Shown: piece after piece, positions 1-7,481 of the stretch
How positions within the stretch are numbered: the first letter of the stretch is position 1
Layout: each line of letters starts with the position of its first letter
Assembly (NCBI RefSeq): GCF_003429005.1
Contig: NZ_QVQV01000009.1
Coordinates: forward strand, 62,001-126,000
From: Paraburkholderia sp. DHOC27
GTDB taxonomy: Bacteria > Pseudomonadota > Gammaproteobacteria > Burkholderiales > Burkholderiaceae
Reading direction: 5' to 3'
DNA length: 64,000 nt
The notes under the pieces: model-generated
The model's input: the letters and a program-made list of their open reading frames with translations, nothing else
Database searches by the model: none
What the model was told of the DNA's origin: nothing
Translations under genes and position numbers: made by a program

Positions 1-591
1 CTTCGTCAGAAGCTCGCGGAAAGCGAACAGCGTCTCGCGCTGCACACGAGCCGTCGCGAAGCGGCCGAACAACGCACGTTGCAGGAACAAGGCACGGTCG
101 AGGCGCTGCGGCAGAGCCGCGACCAGGCGCTCGCCATGCTGAAAGTGGTGCAGGCCGAATGTCACGCGCTGGAAAGCGCCACACTGGATGCGCTGGATCA
201 AGCCGGCAGCCGCCGCGCCGCGCTCGAGAACGTGCGCGGCAAGCGGGTCGTCTATGTGGGTGGGCGGCCGGGCTCGAACTCCGCGCTCAAGTCGCTGGTG
301 AGTTCGGCGGGCGGCGACTTCGTGGTGCACGACGGCGGCCTCGAAGATCGCAAGGGGCTTCTCGCGGCCGCCTTACCGGGCGCGGATATCGTCGTGTTTC
401 CGGTGGACTGCATCGACCACGATTCGATGAACATGCTCAAGCGTGTGTGCGAGCGGCATCAGGTGGATTACTACCCGCTGCGCAGTGCGAGCGTGGCCAG
501 TTTCATCGAACTGATCGCGCGGATACATGCCGACCCCACGCCGGTTGATAACGCGCGGCCGGCGTCGGCATTTTGTCTGCGGCATGGGTGA
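1..591 (+). CDS. DUF2325 domain protein, C-terminal part (5' end outside window)
   Basis: The reading frame is open from the first base, so the start lies upstream of the window. The visible start is glutamate/arginine-rich and probably coiled-coil. It is followed by a compact alpha/beta domain of about 100 residues beginning RVVYVGGRPG and ending near YYPLRSASVASFIELI, which matches the DUF2325 family. In that family the domain usually sits at the C-terminus behind a helical region. The molecular role is unknown. It ends 30 bases before the convergent ModE-like gene. Confidence 0.75.
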   Translation, partial: LRQKLAESEQRLALHTSRREAAEQRTLQEQGTVEALRQSRDQALAMLKVVQAECHALESATLDALDQAGSRRAALENVRGKRVVYVGGRPGSNSALKSLVSSAGGDFVVHDGGLEDRKGLLAAALPGADIVVFPVDCIDHDSMNMLKRVCERHQVDYYPLRSASVASFIELIARIHADPTPVDNARPASAFCLRHG

Positions 592-621
592 TGCGACGCG
601 GCGGATCTGTACGCCCGCCTG

Positions 622-1044
622 TCAGCGGATCATTCGCGTCAACTCGCTAATCTGCTTCGCGCAGCTTTTTTGCGCCTGCGCTTCCACCTCGCGATACAGC
701 CGCACGATGGTTTCCCCAACCGGCGTCAGCACGCAGCCGCCGCCGCTCTGACCGCCCTGTTCGGAGACGGTGGCGGGCGACTTCAACGACTTGTTGAGTT
801 CGTCGATCAGCAGCCACGCGCGCCGATACGACATGCCGAGGCTGCGCGCCGCAGCCGAGATCGAGCCCTGTTCGCGCACGGCTTCGAGCAGGTCCACTTT
901 GCCCGGCCCGAGCGCCACGGTTTCGCCCGTGCGGATGCGCATGCGAAAGCGCACTTCCGGAGCGGTTTTAGCGGACGCCGTGGTGCGCGCTGCGGCGGCG
1001 GAGAGGGTTGAAGTTTTCGCGGATTCAGCCATGCGCGCAAGCAT
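622..1044 (-). CDS. ModE-type molybdate-responsive winged-helix regulator (HTH domain only)
   Basis: 140 residues. The core (about residues 33-125) is the LysR-like winged helix of the ModE N-terminal family: VDLLEAVREQGSISAAARSL is the helix-turn-helix, followed by SYRRAWLLIDELN and a GGGCVLTPVGE wing. The two molybdate-binding MOP domains of E. coli ModE are absent, so it either senses oxyanion differently or needs a partner. A second in-frame ATG at 1032 is possible; neither start has a clear ribosome site. It lies 30 bases downstream of the molybdopterin-domain gene on the same strand and is probably co-transcribed with it. The expected target is the ModE-like dyad at 1638-1661. Confidence 0.85.
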   Translation of the reverse strand: MLARMAESAKTSTLSAAAARTTASAKTAPEVRFRMRIRTGETVALGPGKVDLLEAVREQGSISAAARSLGMSYRRAWLLIDELNKSLKSPATVSEQGGQSGGGCVLTPVGETIVRLYREVEAQAQKSCAKQISELTRMIR

Positions 1045-1074
1045 ACACGCATCGCCCGGCTCACTTCAAACCCT

Positions 1075-1584
1075 TCAGAACAGTTCGGGTTTGAGCACCT
1101 GCACGACCACCCGCGCGAGCCGCTTGACATGCCGTGGCGCCGCCATGATGTCCGCGCCTGAATACAGGGTGGGCACGCCGTCTTCGATACTCAGGGGTTG
1201 ATCGTCGCACTCGTACGCGATCAGCACGCTCTCGCCAACGTGGGTGTTGAACAACTCGTGCCAGGAGAAGGTGACGGCGTAACCGTCGTGCGACATCGCC
1301 ATAAACACGGCGCGCTTGAAATCGCCAGGCGCATCGTTGCGCAGACCCGCTTCTTCGATCAGTTCGGTCAGACGCACGCCCCGGTAGCACCCCACCTTGC
1401 GGATGTAGCGGTTGGTGGTGAAGCAGCGCAGATCGAAGGGCTCGACTCGCACGCTGTCGTAACGGCGCAGTTGTTCCACTGACAGCGTCAACGGACGCAG
1501 CACCTGCCCGCTAAGAACGAAGTCCGTGGAAAGGTTTGCTCGAGTCGGCTCGGCCGCTTCGACAGTTGGGTGCATCAGGTCCAT
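1075..1584 (-). CDS. Molybdopterin-dependent oxidoreductase domain protein (sulfite oxidase fold)
   Basis: 169 residues from the ATG at 1584, which has a strong GGAGGAG eight bases upstream; a longer frame back to 1623 lacks such a site. The sequence resembles the oxidoreductase molybdopterin-binding domain: LSGQVLRPLTLSVEQLRRYD, then CFTTNRYIRKVGCYRGVRLTEL and an IAYECDDQPLSIEDGVPT stretch. Two cysteines in the central segment are candidate Mo ligands or disulfide partners. No signal peptide is visible. The substrate is unknown. Placement opposite the molybdate importer and upstream of the ModE-like regulator supports a molybdenum cofactor-dependent role. Confidence 0.75.
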   Translation of the reverse strand: MDLMHPTVEAAEPTRANLSTDFVLSGQVLRPLTLSVEQLRRYDSVRVEPFDLRCFTTNRYIRKVGCYRGVRLTELIEEAGLRNDAPGDFKRAVFMAMSHDGYAVTFSWHELFNTHVGESVLIAYECDDQPLSIEDGVPTLYSGADIMAAPRHVKRLARVVVQVLKPELF

Positions 1585-1918
1585 GCGTGCAACTCCTCCA
1601 GCAGTACGAACAGCACGCGGCACACCAGGCCGCGCTGCGCTGTATTTTCACATATATTACGAGACGAACCGGCCACGCGTATGCCGTGGCACGGACATAC
1701 CGGCTATATGAAGCGGCCCATGTGATGGAAAACCCGGCGGGAGTCCCGCGATAAACAAGGTAGGAACAAGGCGGGAGCGGGTAAAAGTACGACGCTTGCC
1801 GGGCCAGACCCGGAGGTTGAACCGCGCAAAAACGCGCCCAGGATTCGAGCCACGCAACGCATTGGCATCGTAAGATACCGTTCTCAGTTTTTTCTCTCTA
1901 AACGCTACAGGAAACAGC
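1585..1918. other. Divergent intergenic region of the molybdenum module
   Basis: 334 bases between two divergent transcription units. It holds the ModE-like dyad near its left end and an A/T-rich segment around 1700-1710. I see no open frame with a good ribosome site and no convincing Moco riboswitch fold by eye. Confidence 0.6.
1638..1661. promoter_or_regulatory. Candidate ModE operator
   Basis: The dyad reads CGCTGTATT, then a 6-base spacer (TTCACA), then TATATTACG. The E. coli modA ModE site, as I remember it, is CGTTATATT, 6 bases, TACATAACG. Each half agrees at 7 of 9 positions with the same spacing. It lies 54 bases upstream of the molybdopterin-domain start and in the divergent region of the binding-protein gene, so it could control both directions. 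Assignment is by motif only. Confidence 0.6.
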
Positions 1919-2794
1919 ATGATCCGCAAGCTGCTCGCCTCAGTCACCGTCATCGCCAGCATGGCAATGGCCACGCCCGGTTTCGCTCAGGACAACACCG
2001 TGAACGTGCTGTACGCCGGCTCACTGGTGAATCTGATGGAGCGCAGCGTGGGTCCCGCCTTCGAGAAATCCACCGGCCTGCAGTTTCGCGGCTACGCGGC
2101 GGGTTCGAACAAGATCGCCAACGAGATCAAAGGCAAGCTGCGCCGTGGCGACGTCTTCATCAGCGCCAGTCCGAAGGTCAACCAGAGCCTGATGGGTGCG
2201 GAGAACGGCGATCACGTCTCGTGGTACGTCAACTTCGCACAGTCGCCGTTGATGATCGGCTACAACCCGAAGAGCAAGTTCGCCGCCGACTTCAAGAAGA
2301 AACGCTGGGATCAGGTGCTGCAGGAACCGGGCATCAAGGTGGGCCGCACGGATCCGAAGCTCGATCCGAAGGGCGCGTTCACCGTCGAGATGATGACCAA
2401 GGCGGCGGATCTTTATCATCAACCGGATCTCGTCGAAAAGACGCTCGGTGCGCCGGACAATCCCGACCAGGTGCTGCCTGAAGAAACCCTGGTGGGCCGG
2501 CTGCAATCGGGCCAACTGGATGCCGGCTTCTTCTACTCCACCGAGACTTCGGATCTGAAGATTCCCGCCATCCAGCCCGCGCCGGAACTGCATGCCCAGG
2601 CGAGCTACACGCTCACCATCCTGAACGACGCGCCGGACAATGCGGGCGCGGTCCGCTTCGTGAACTTCCTGCTGAGCGCCGAAGGCCGCGCGTTGTTGAA
2701 GCAGCATGGCGTGGATGTGATCAAGCCCACCGTGAGCGGCAACGGCTCGGCCATTCCGCCGTCCGTGCAGGCCGTGCTGGATGCCGCGCAATAA
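1919..2794 (+). CDS. Molybdate/tungstate ABC transporter substrate-binding protein
   Basis: 291 residues. A Sec signal peptide runs to about residue 23 (SMAMATPGFAQ), and an AGGAAAC ribosome site sits just upstream of the ATG. The mature start, VNVLYAGSLVNLMERSVGPAF, and the segment AAGSNKIANEIKGKLRRGDVFISASP are typical of ModA/WtpA-type oxyanion binding proteins; the LYAGSL opening is closer to the WtpA branch. It would capture molybdate or tungstate in the periplasm and pass it to the fused permease-ATPase that starts 48 bases downstream. Which anion is preferred cannot be told from sequence. Confidence 0.85.
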   Translation: MIRKLLASVTVIASMAMATPGFAQDNTVNVLYAGSLVNLMERSVGPAFEKSTGLQFRGYAAGSNKIANEIKGKLRRGDVFISASPKVNQSLMGAENGDHVSWYVNFAQSPLMIGYNPKSKFAADFKKKRWDQVLQEPGIKVGRTDPKLDPKGAFTVEMMTKAADLYHQPDLVEKTLGAPDNPDQVLPEETLVGRLQSGQLDAGFFYSTETSDLKIPAIQPAPELHAQASYTLTILNDAPDNAGAVRFVNFLLSAEGRALLKQHGVDVIKPTVSGNGSAIPPSVQAVLDAAQ

Positions 2795-2842
2795 GCGTCG
2801 ACACCCTGCACGTCGTTATCTTTTGACGTTTAGCGAGCAGTC

Positions 2843-4732
2843 ATGACGCGCACGGCGGCCCGGCCGCTTTTCTGGTTGGCCACGCTGCTGGCCGTGTACC
2901 TGTGCGCGCCGTTCATCGCCAGCGTGCCGCAACTGGGCGCGGCGGATTGGGCGAGCGTCAACTGGTCCGCCACGTGGTCGGCGGTCGCCGTCTCCGCCGG
3001 CAGCGCCAGCGTCGCGGCGCTGGTGATCCTGCTCGGCGGCGTGCCGCTCGGCTATTTCCTCGCGCGGTCGAACTCCCGCAAGGTGGCCGTGCTCGGCTTC
3101 GTGGTGCAGTTGCCGCTGGCACTACCACCGCTCACCAGCGGCGTGCTCTTGCTGTTCTTGCTGGGACCGTATAGCTGGGTCGGTCAATTGACGGGCGGCC
3201 GGCTCACCGATTCGTTTGCCGGCATCGTGCTGGCCCAAACCTTCGTGGCCGCGCCGTTCCTCATCATCGCCGCCAAGTCGGCCTTTGCTGCCGTCGACCC
3301 CGTGCTCGACGACGTCGCCGCCACGCTCGGCCATCATGCCGGCAGCCGCTTTTTCCGGGTCGTGTTGCCGGTTGCGTGGCCGGCCATCCGTGCAGGCTTG
3401 GCGCTCGCGTGGTTGCGTGCGTTCGGCGAGTTCGGCGCGACCGTGATGGTCGCGTATCACCCGTATTCGCTGCCGGTCTATACGTATGTGATGTTCGGCA
3501 GCCTCGGGTTGCCCGCCATGATGCCGTTGCTGCTGCCCACGTTGTTCATCGCCGTGGTGTGTGCGGCGCTGTCCTTGTATAGCCGGCGTCAGACGGGCGC
3601 GGATAGCCTGATCGACAACAGCGACGACGCGGCCGAACCCGTCGCCGGGCAAGCGCCTGTGGAGGACGGCGAGCGCCGCCTCGCCTTCCATCTGACGCGC
3701 CATCTGGGCGCCTTCGATCTGGACATTGCGTGGGCGCCGGTCACGCGTCGTCTGGCGGTGATCGGGCCGTCGGGCTCGGGCAAGTCGCTGGCGCTGCGTC
3801 TGATTGCCGGGCTCGAGCGCAATGAGCGCGGCACGGTGCGGCTCGGCGATGCGGACCTCGGCGCGCTGCCGCCGGAAGACCGCCAGATCGGTTATATGCC
3901 GCAAGACTACGGGCTCTTTCCGCACATGACGGTGGCGCAACAACTCGCCTTCCCCGTCGATGCGGACCCCGCCAGCGCCCGCTACTGGCTCGATCATCTC
4001 GGCCTCGCCGCGCTCACTGGACGGCTGCCGCATCAACTGTCGTTCGGTCAGCGCCAGCGGGTCGCACTGGCACGCGCACTCACCCGTCACAGTCAACTGC
4101 TGCTGTTCGACGAACCGTTCGCCGCGCTCGACACGCCGCGTCGGCGTCGGCTACAGCAATCGTTGCGAGCCTTGCAGCGCGAGATAGCCGCGGTGACGAT
4201 CGTCGTCACGCACGATCCCGACGAAGCCGCCCTGCTCGCCGACGAGGTGCTGGTGATCGAACAGGGACGCGTGTTGCAGGCCGGTGCCCTCGACACGGTG
4301 TACGAGCGGCCCGCCAGCCTGCGCGTGGCTGAACTGCTCGGCCTGCACAACGTGGGCGAAGGCATCATGCGCGCACAGGGACGGCTCGAAATCAGCGGGG
4401 GACTGTTGATCGAGTTGGCAGACCGGAGCCTCGACAACCTCATGGCCGGTCAACGCGTGATGTGGCGCGTCTCGTCGCACGCGCTGGTTGCCGCGCCGGA
4501 TGGCCCGTACCTTGGGACCATTGAAAGCATCGAACTGCGGCGCGGCGAGCGCTATATCCAGGTGGCGATGGGCGGCGCGCGCTTCGATCTCGCGAGCGAA
4601 GACGCCCGCTTCCGGCAAGGTACGCAGCATCGCTTTGCGATTGCCGCCGCCGGTGTGTCGGTGTGGGCGGCTGAGGCGGTAGTTGCGCGAGACGTGATGT
4701 TGGAAACGAAGGCCGTTGCGAGTCATTCCTGA
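2843..4732 (+). CDS. Fused ModB-ModC molybdate/tungstate ABC transporter (permease + ATPase)
   Basis: 629 residues containing two transporter subunits in one chain. Residues 1-250 are a membrane permease with several hydrophobic segments and the cytoplasmic EAA-type loop (LAWLRAFGEFGATVMVAY). A linker of about 25 residues follows. Residues about 280-500 are an ABC ATPase: Walker A GPSGSGKS near 309, signature LSFGQRQR near 398, Walker B LLLFDEP near 419 and the switch histidine in VTHD near 454. The tail from about 510 resembles a MOP/TOBE domain. Permease and ATPase are normally separate genes. One polypeptide fixes a 1:1 ratio and probably works as a homodimer with the upstream binding protein. 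Confidence 0.88.
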   Translation: MTRTAARPLFWLATLLAVYLCAPFIASVPQLGAADWASVNWSATWSAVAVSAGSASVAALVILLGGVPLGYFLARSNSRKVAVLGFVVQLPLALPPLTSGVLLLFLLGPYSWVGQLTGGRLTDSFAGIVLAQTFVAAPFLIIAAKSAFAAVDPVLDDVAATLGHHAGSRFFRVVLPVAWPAIRAGLALAWLRAFGEFGATVMVAYHPYSLPVYTYVMFGSLGLPAMMPLLLPTLFIAVVCAALSLYSRRQTGADSLIDNSDDAAEPVAGQAPVEDGERRLAFHLTRHLGAFDLDIAWAPVTRRLAVIGPSGSGKSLALRLIAGLERNERGTVRLGDADLGALPPEDRQIGYMPQDYGLFPHMTVAQQLAFPVDADPASARYWLDHLGLAALTGRLPHQLSFGQRQRVALARALTRHSQLLLFDEPFAALDTPRRRRLQQSLRALQREIAAVTIVVTHDPDEAALLADEVLVIEQGRVLQAGALDTVYERPASLRVAELLGLHNVGEGIMRAQGRLEISGGLLIELADRSLDNLMAGQRVMWRVSSHALVAAPDGPYLGTIESIELRRGERYIQVAMGGARFDLASEDARFRQGTQHRFAIAAAGVSVWAAEAVVARDVMLETKAVASHS

Positions 4733-4870
4733 GCGCAGTGATCCGCACCGCTGTTTTCGCGGAATCACTTTCGCAGGACCTTTTTCGCCGGATCGTTTTT
4801 CGCAGGTTCGCACCGCGGCGCTTCAGCGGAGCGCATGGCCGTGTTCCAGCGGACCACCCCACGCTCCTCA

Positions 4871-5596
4871 CTACCCGACTCGCCAATCCGCATTCCAGCC
4901 CAATCCGCGCCGCGCTTTTTCGCAGTCGAGCGCGCCGTCCTCTTCCGCGATGTTGTAGATACCCGGTGTGCCGCGCGTCACGGCCAACGCGGCGGCATAC
5001 GCGGCCGCGTCCACGTGCAGCGACCCTGCGCCGGTGGGCGCATCGAAGCCGGTGCCCGGACCATACAGCAGCCCATACCGCAACACGATGCTCTCGATGG
5101 GCGCCTCCAGCACCTGACGCTCGAGGCTCGCCACACCACCGACAGACACGGCTCGCCTGCCTGGCGCGCCGAGATCCAGTGGATCGTCTTCGCTGTGCGG
5201 CAACGGACCCTCTGCATAGGCAAACGCGACGCTCTGCGCGACCATGCGGCGCGCGCCTGCCGCCCGCGCGGCGGCCACCAGGTTGCGCGTGCCTTCATCG
5301 CGCAGGCGGGCGTTGCGTTCCGTGGCTTCCGCCATGCGTGACGGGTCCAGCGCGGGCGGCAGGTCGGTCAACTGATGAACGACCACGCTGGGCCGCGCCG
5401 CCACGAGCGCTGCCTGCAACGCGGCGGCGTCGAAGACATCCACCAGCACGGGTTCGACGCCCAGCGCGCGCAACGCGGCTGCCTTGTCGGGCGAGCGGGT
5501 GGTCCCCACCACGCGCCAACCTGCCGACACATACAACGGCGCGACGCGGCGCCCAATCGCACCCGACGCGCCGGCCAGAAACAGACATTCAGACAT
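4871..5596 (-). CDS. NAD(P)-dependent oxidoreductase / epimerase-like protein
   Basis: 241 residues from the ATG at 5596, chosen for its GGGAGGTG ribosome site; the frame extends to 5659 but that part is not protein-like. The N-terminus has a Rossmann dinucleotide motif, FLAGASGAIGRRV. SVVVHQLTDLP follows, with a central SVAFAYAEG region, as in extended short-chain reductases (NAD-dependent epimerase family). The catalytic YxxxK is not obvious, so the activity may be reduction or regulatory. Substrate unknown. It is a single gene preceded by a 39-base dyad at 5651-5689. Confidence 0.75.
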   Translation of the reverse strand: MSECLFLAGASGAIGRRVAPLYVSAGWRVVGTTRSPDKAAALRALGVEPVLVDVFDAAALQAALVAARPSVVVHQLTDLPPALDPSRMAEATERNARLRDEGTRNLVAAARAAGARRMVAQSVAFAYAEGPLPHSEDDPLDLGAPGRRAVSVGGVASLERQVLEAPIESIVLRYGLLYGPGTGFDAPTGAGSLHVDAAAYAAALAVTRGTPGIYNIAEEDGALDCEKARRGLGWNADWRVG

Positions 5597-5650
5597 CGCA
5601 GACACCTCCCAGGATTGCCCGGCACGCGGCCCAACGGCCACGTGGCCCGT

Positions 5651-5689
5651 AATATCCAAACTCTAACATGTTATAAGAGTTCTGATATT
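5651..5689. promoter_or_regulatory. Operator-like imperfect dyad upstream of the 5596 oxidoreductase
   Basis: Two nested arms are symmetric about base 5670: outer AATATC (5651-5656) with GATATT (5684-5689), and inner ACTCT (5660-5664) with AGAGT (5676-5680), with equal 3-base spacers. The centre contains AACATGTT. It lies 55 bases upstream of the start codon, where a promoter is expected, and is A/T-rich against a GC-rich background. It probably binds a dimeric repressor such as a TetR- or MarR-family protein, but no such gene is adjacent. Confidence 0.5.
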
Positions 5690-5895
5690 AAGGACGAGCC
5701 GAAGCGGCGGACGGTCCTGGGGGGTATGTCGAAACCCGGGTTTGAATGGTGCTGAAGGAAGCGGGCGAGCATCAGGCTGGCGTCGAAGTGCGCCGCGGTC
5801 AGTCGCTGCTCCCTGTGGCGCGCAGTGCGGCCTGCATGCCACCCGGCCGAAGCCGTTCCCCTGAAGCGCTGCCGCGACCGGTACACACAGGACAT
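5671..5895 (-). CDS. Possible small ORF, 74 residues, unknown
   Basis: The ATG at 5895 has a strong ribosome site (GGGAGG, 8-base spacing), and the frame runs to a stop inside the operator dyad at 5651-5689. The product would be basic (RSRQRFRG near the start) with no recognised domain and no hydrophobic segment. The good ribosome site is the only support. It may be chance, or the leader of the following oxidoreductase transcript. Confidence 0.25.
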   Translation of the reverse strand: MSCVYRSRQRFRGTASAGWHAGRTARHREQRLTAAHFDASLMLARFLQHHSNPGFDIPPRTVRRFGSSLISELL

Positions 5896-6282
5896 TGAAA
5901 CAACCTCCCTTGTCCAGTGAGCGCCGGTCAACCTGATCACTCGCCCGTCGTGAAACCCCGACTGCGGGTGCCTACTGCGTGAAACGTGTTCCCCGCTTGT
6001 TCACTGCTTATATCCTGCTTGTTCCCCACTCGTATCGCGCTTGACCGCACGCGTTTTTTCTTCGTTGCTGCTGTCGATTGGTTGGCCCCATCGCTTTCCT
6101 GCTACTGCTTTCCTGCTGCTGCTTTATTGGCCCCGTCGCACCCGTCGTTGCGGGCTCGATCGTCGTACTGCTTTGGTTTCTTTTTTTCCATCCCTGAGCG
6201 TCTACGCGCCTGCCTGCCCAGATTTACTTCCCCGACCTGCCTTGTGCTCCCGGCGTGAACCGGGTTTCGTCCGTGGACGCTC

Positions 6283-6315
6283 CTCGCACTTCCCTCGCAC
6301 TTCCCTCGCACTTCC
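6283..6315. repeat. Three tandem 11-bp repeats (CTCGCACTTCC)
   Basis: Three consecutive identical copies of CTCGCACTTCC, bounded by degenerate copies. It lies in non-coding sequence, probably from replication slippage. Confidence 0.8.
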
Positions 6316-6662
6316 CTGCTAGCCGCCGCGTCATGCATGCACCGGCCTTGCGAGACATATAGCGACGATCGTGCCAGCGTGAGGCAACGTCCCGTCGCAA
6401 CGGGGTTTGCGCTCGAACCACCGGGATGGCGCAAGCTGCGTTGCGGACGCTCCGTCCAAACTGTTGCAGCGCTGTTACTGGGTGGGCCCGGTTTTGGCAA
6501 GGCGTGATCGCGTCGTTGGGTCGCCGGCGACAGGTGGAGCGAGACACCCGGCTCCAGCATCACGCGCCGCGAACCCAGTCGCGACAGCATGCGATGACTG
6601 GCGACAGGTAGTGATGGCACTCGGCGCAGGGCTTTTAATGGGCGGCCGCCGCAGCACCGAAG

Positions 6663-6684
6663 GTCGTCTCAAAAGTGAGACGAC
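6663..6684. promoter_or_regulatory. Perfect 9-bp inverted repeat with 4-base loop
   Basis: GTCGTCTCA, AAAG, TGAGACGAC. The arms match perfectly. No T-tract follows, so it is not an obvious intrinsic terminator. It could be a protein-binding site upstream of the activator at 7482. The inner CGTCT/AGACG halves recur, with a 1-base spacer, upstream of flp at 24442-24452. Confidence 0.4.
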
Positions 6685-7212
6685 GGCTTCGACGAAAGCA
6701 GCGCCGCGACCGGCGACCGTTTTTCCTCGCAAGCCGGCGCGTACGCAAAACAACGTCCGTCAGGGTCGTCAACCCGCGCGCTCGACGCTTTGTGTCGCGC
6801 ATTCGCCACGCCCGGAAACACGCGTTTAAATTATCTGGATTTAACCATCCAGTGCACGCGCTCACGGCATTGCATTGCCAGGCTTGCAGGCACCCAACCT
6901 GGCGCTTCGTCTCGTCGAACTAATTCATTTCTGAATAATGGAGGTCCGCAAAGGTTTGCGTGCTTTCAGAGAAAATCGGGCCCGCCATATTTACGTCGTA
7001 ATAAATCAACCGTTCGGTCAAATATTCCGTCTGATTATTTAACAATTGCTGAAAATTAATTCGTCACGGGTTTTCTCAACTCTGAGACAATCGTGTAACG
7101 ACGCGGCTTTCAGGCCTGTTCCACTGGCTTGCTTTTAGCGCTGATAATTTTAAGCAAGAAATGAAAAAACCATTTGCCGGTCAGGTTTGCTAGCATGGGA
7201 GCGACCCATTCT

Positions 7213-7228
7213 TTTGAATGGCTTTGTT
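7213..7228 (+). promoter_or_regulatory. Upstream element shared by the two activator genes (copy 1)
   Basis: TTTGAATGGCTTTGTT here and TTTGAATCGCTTTGTT at 24747 differ at one base in 16. Each lies a few hundred bases upstream of one of the two paralogous activators. Conservation in otherwise divergent non-coding DNA suggests a common promoter or factor-binding site. Confidence 0.45.
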
Positions 7229-7481
7229 TCATCTGCGCTACGTGACGCAATATGAAGAAGCTGATTGATAGTCAGACTTATTGCATGGCCATTTGAAAAC
7301 GATCGTTCGAGTCTGAACGACTACGACGGACATGAGCACGATTTGTCGCGTCGCGGCCAGTTTGGCGCAGCCGCCTGTGAAGGCGGACGCGAAGGTTCAA
7401 TGGCAGCCGGCGGCCCGCACATTCATCCAGCAGAGGCCAGCACAGGCGCGTCGTGAACCCAGCATCAACCGGGGAAATTGA

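Larger units (their letters stand above)
5896..7481. other. Long intergenic region upstream of the first sigma-54 activator
   Basis: About 1.6 kb without a convincing gene. The left half (to about 6640) is GC-rich with only low-complexity frames and an 11-bp triplicate repeat at 6283-6315. A perfect inverted repeat lies at 6663-6684. From about 6900 to 7300 the sequence is clearly A/T-richer than the genome around it, as expected for a complex promoter, and it holds the 16-base element shared with the second activator (7213-7228). Confidence 0.6.

Noticed and set aside
1585..1918. Molybdenum cofactor riboswitch upstream of the binding protein
   Set aside because: No Moco RNA core could be aligned by eye; a covariance-model search (Rfam Moco_RNA_motif) would be decisive.
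6102..6620. 172-codon frame on the minus strand in the long intergenic region
   Set aside because: Arg/Ser/Pro-rich composition without domain or hydrophobic pattern, covers tandem repeats, and has no ribosome site; typical of open frames in GC-rich DNA.
6663..6684. Intrinsic terminator reading of the perfect inverted repeat
   Set aside because: No T-tract follows on either strand and no gene ends nearby, so it was listed as a possible binding site instead.
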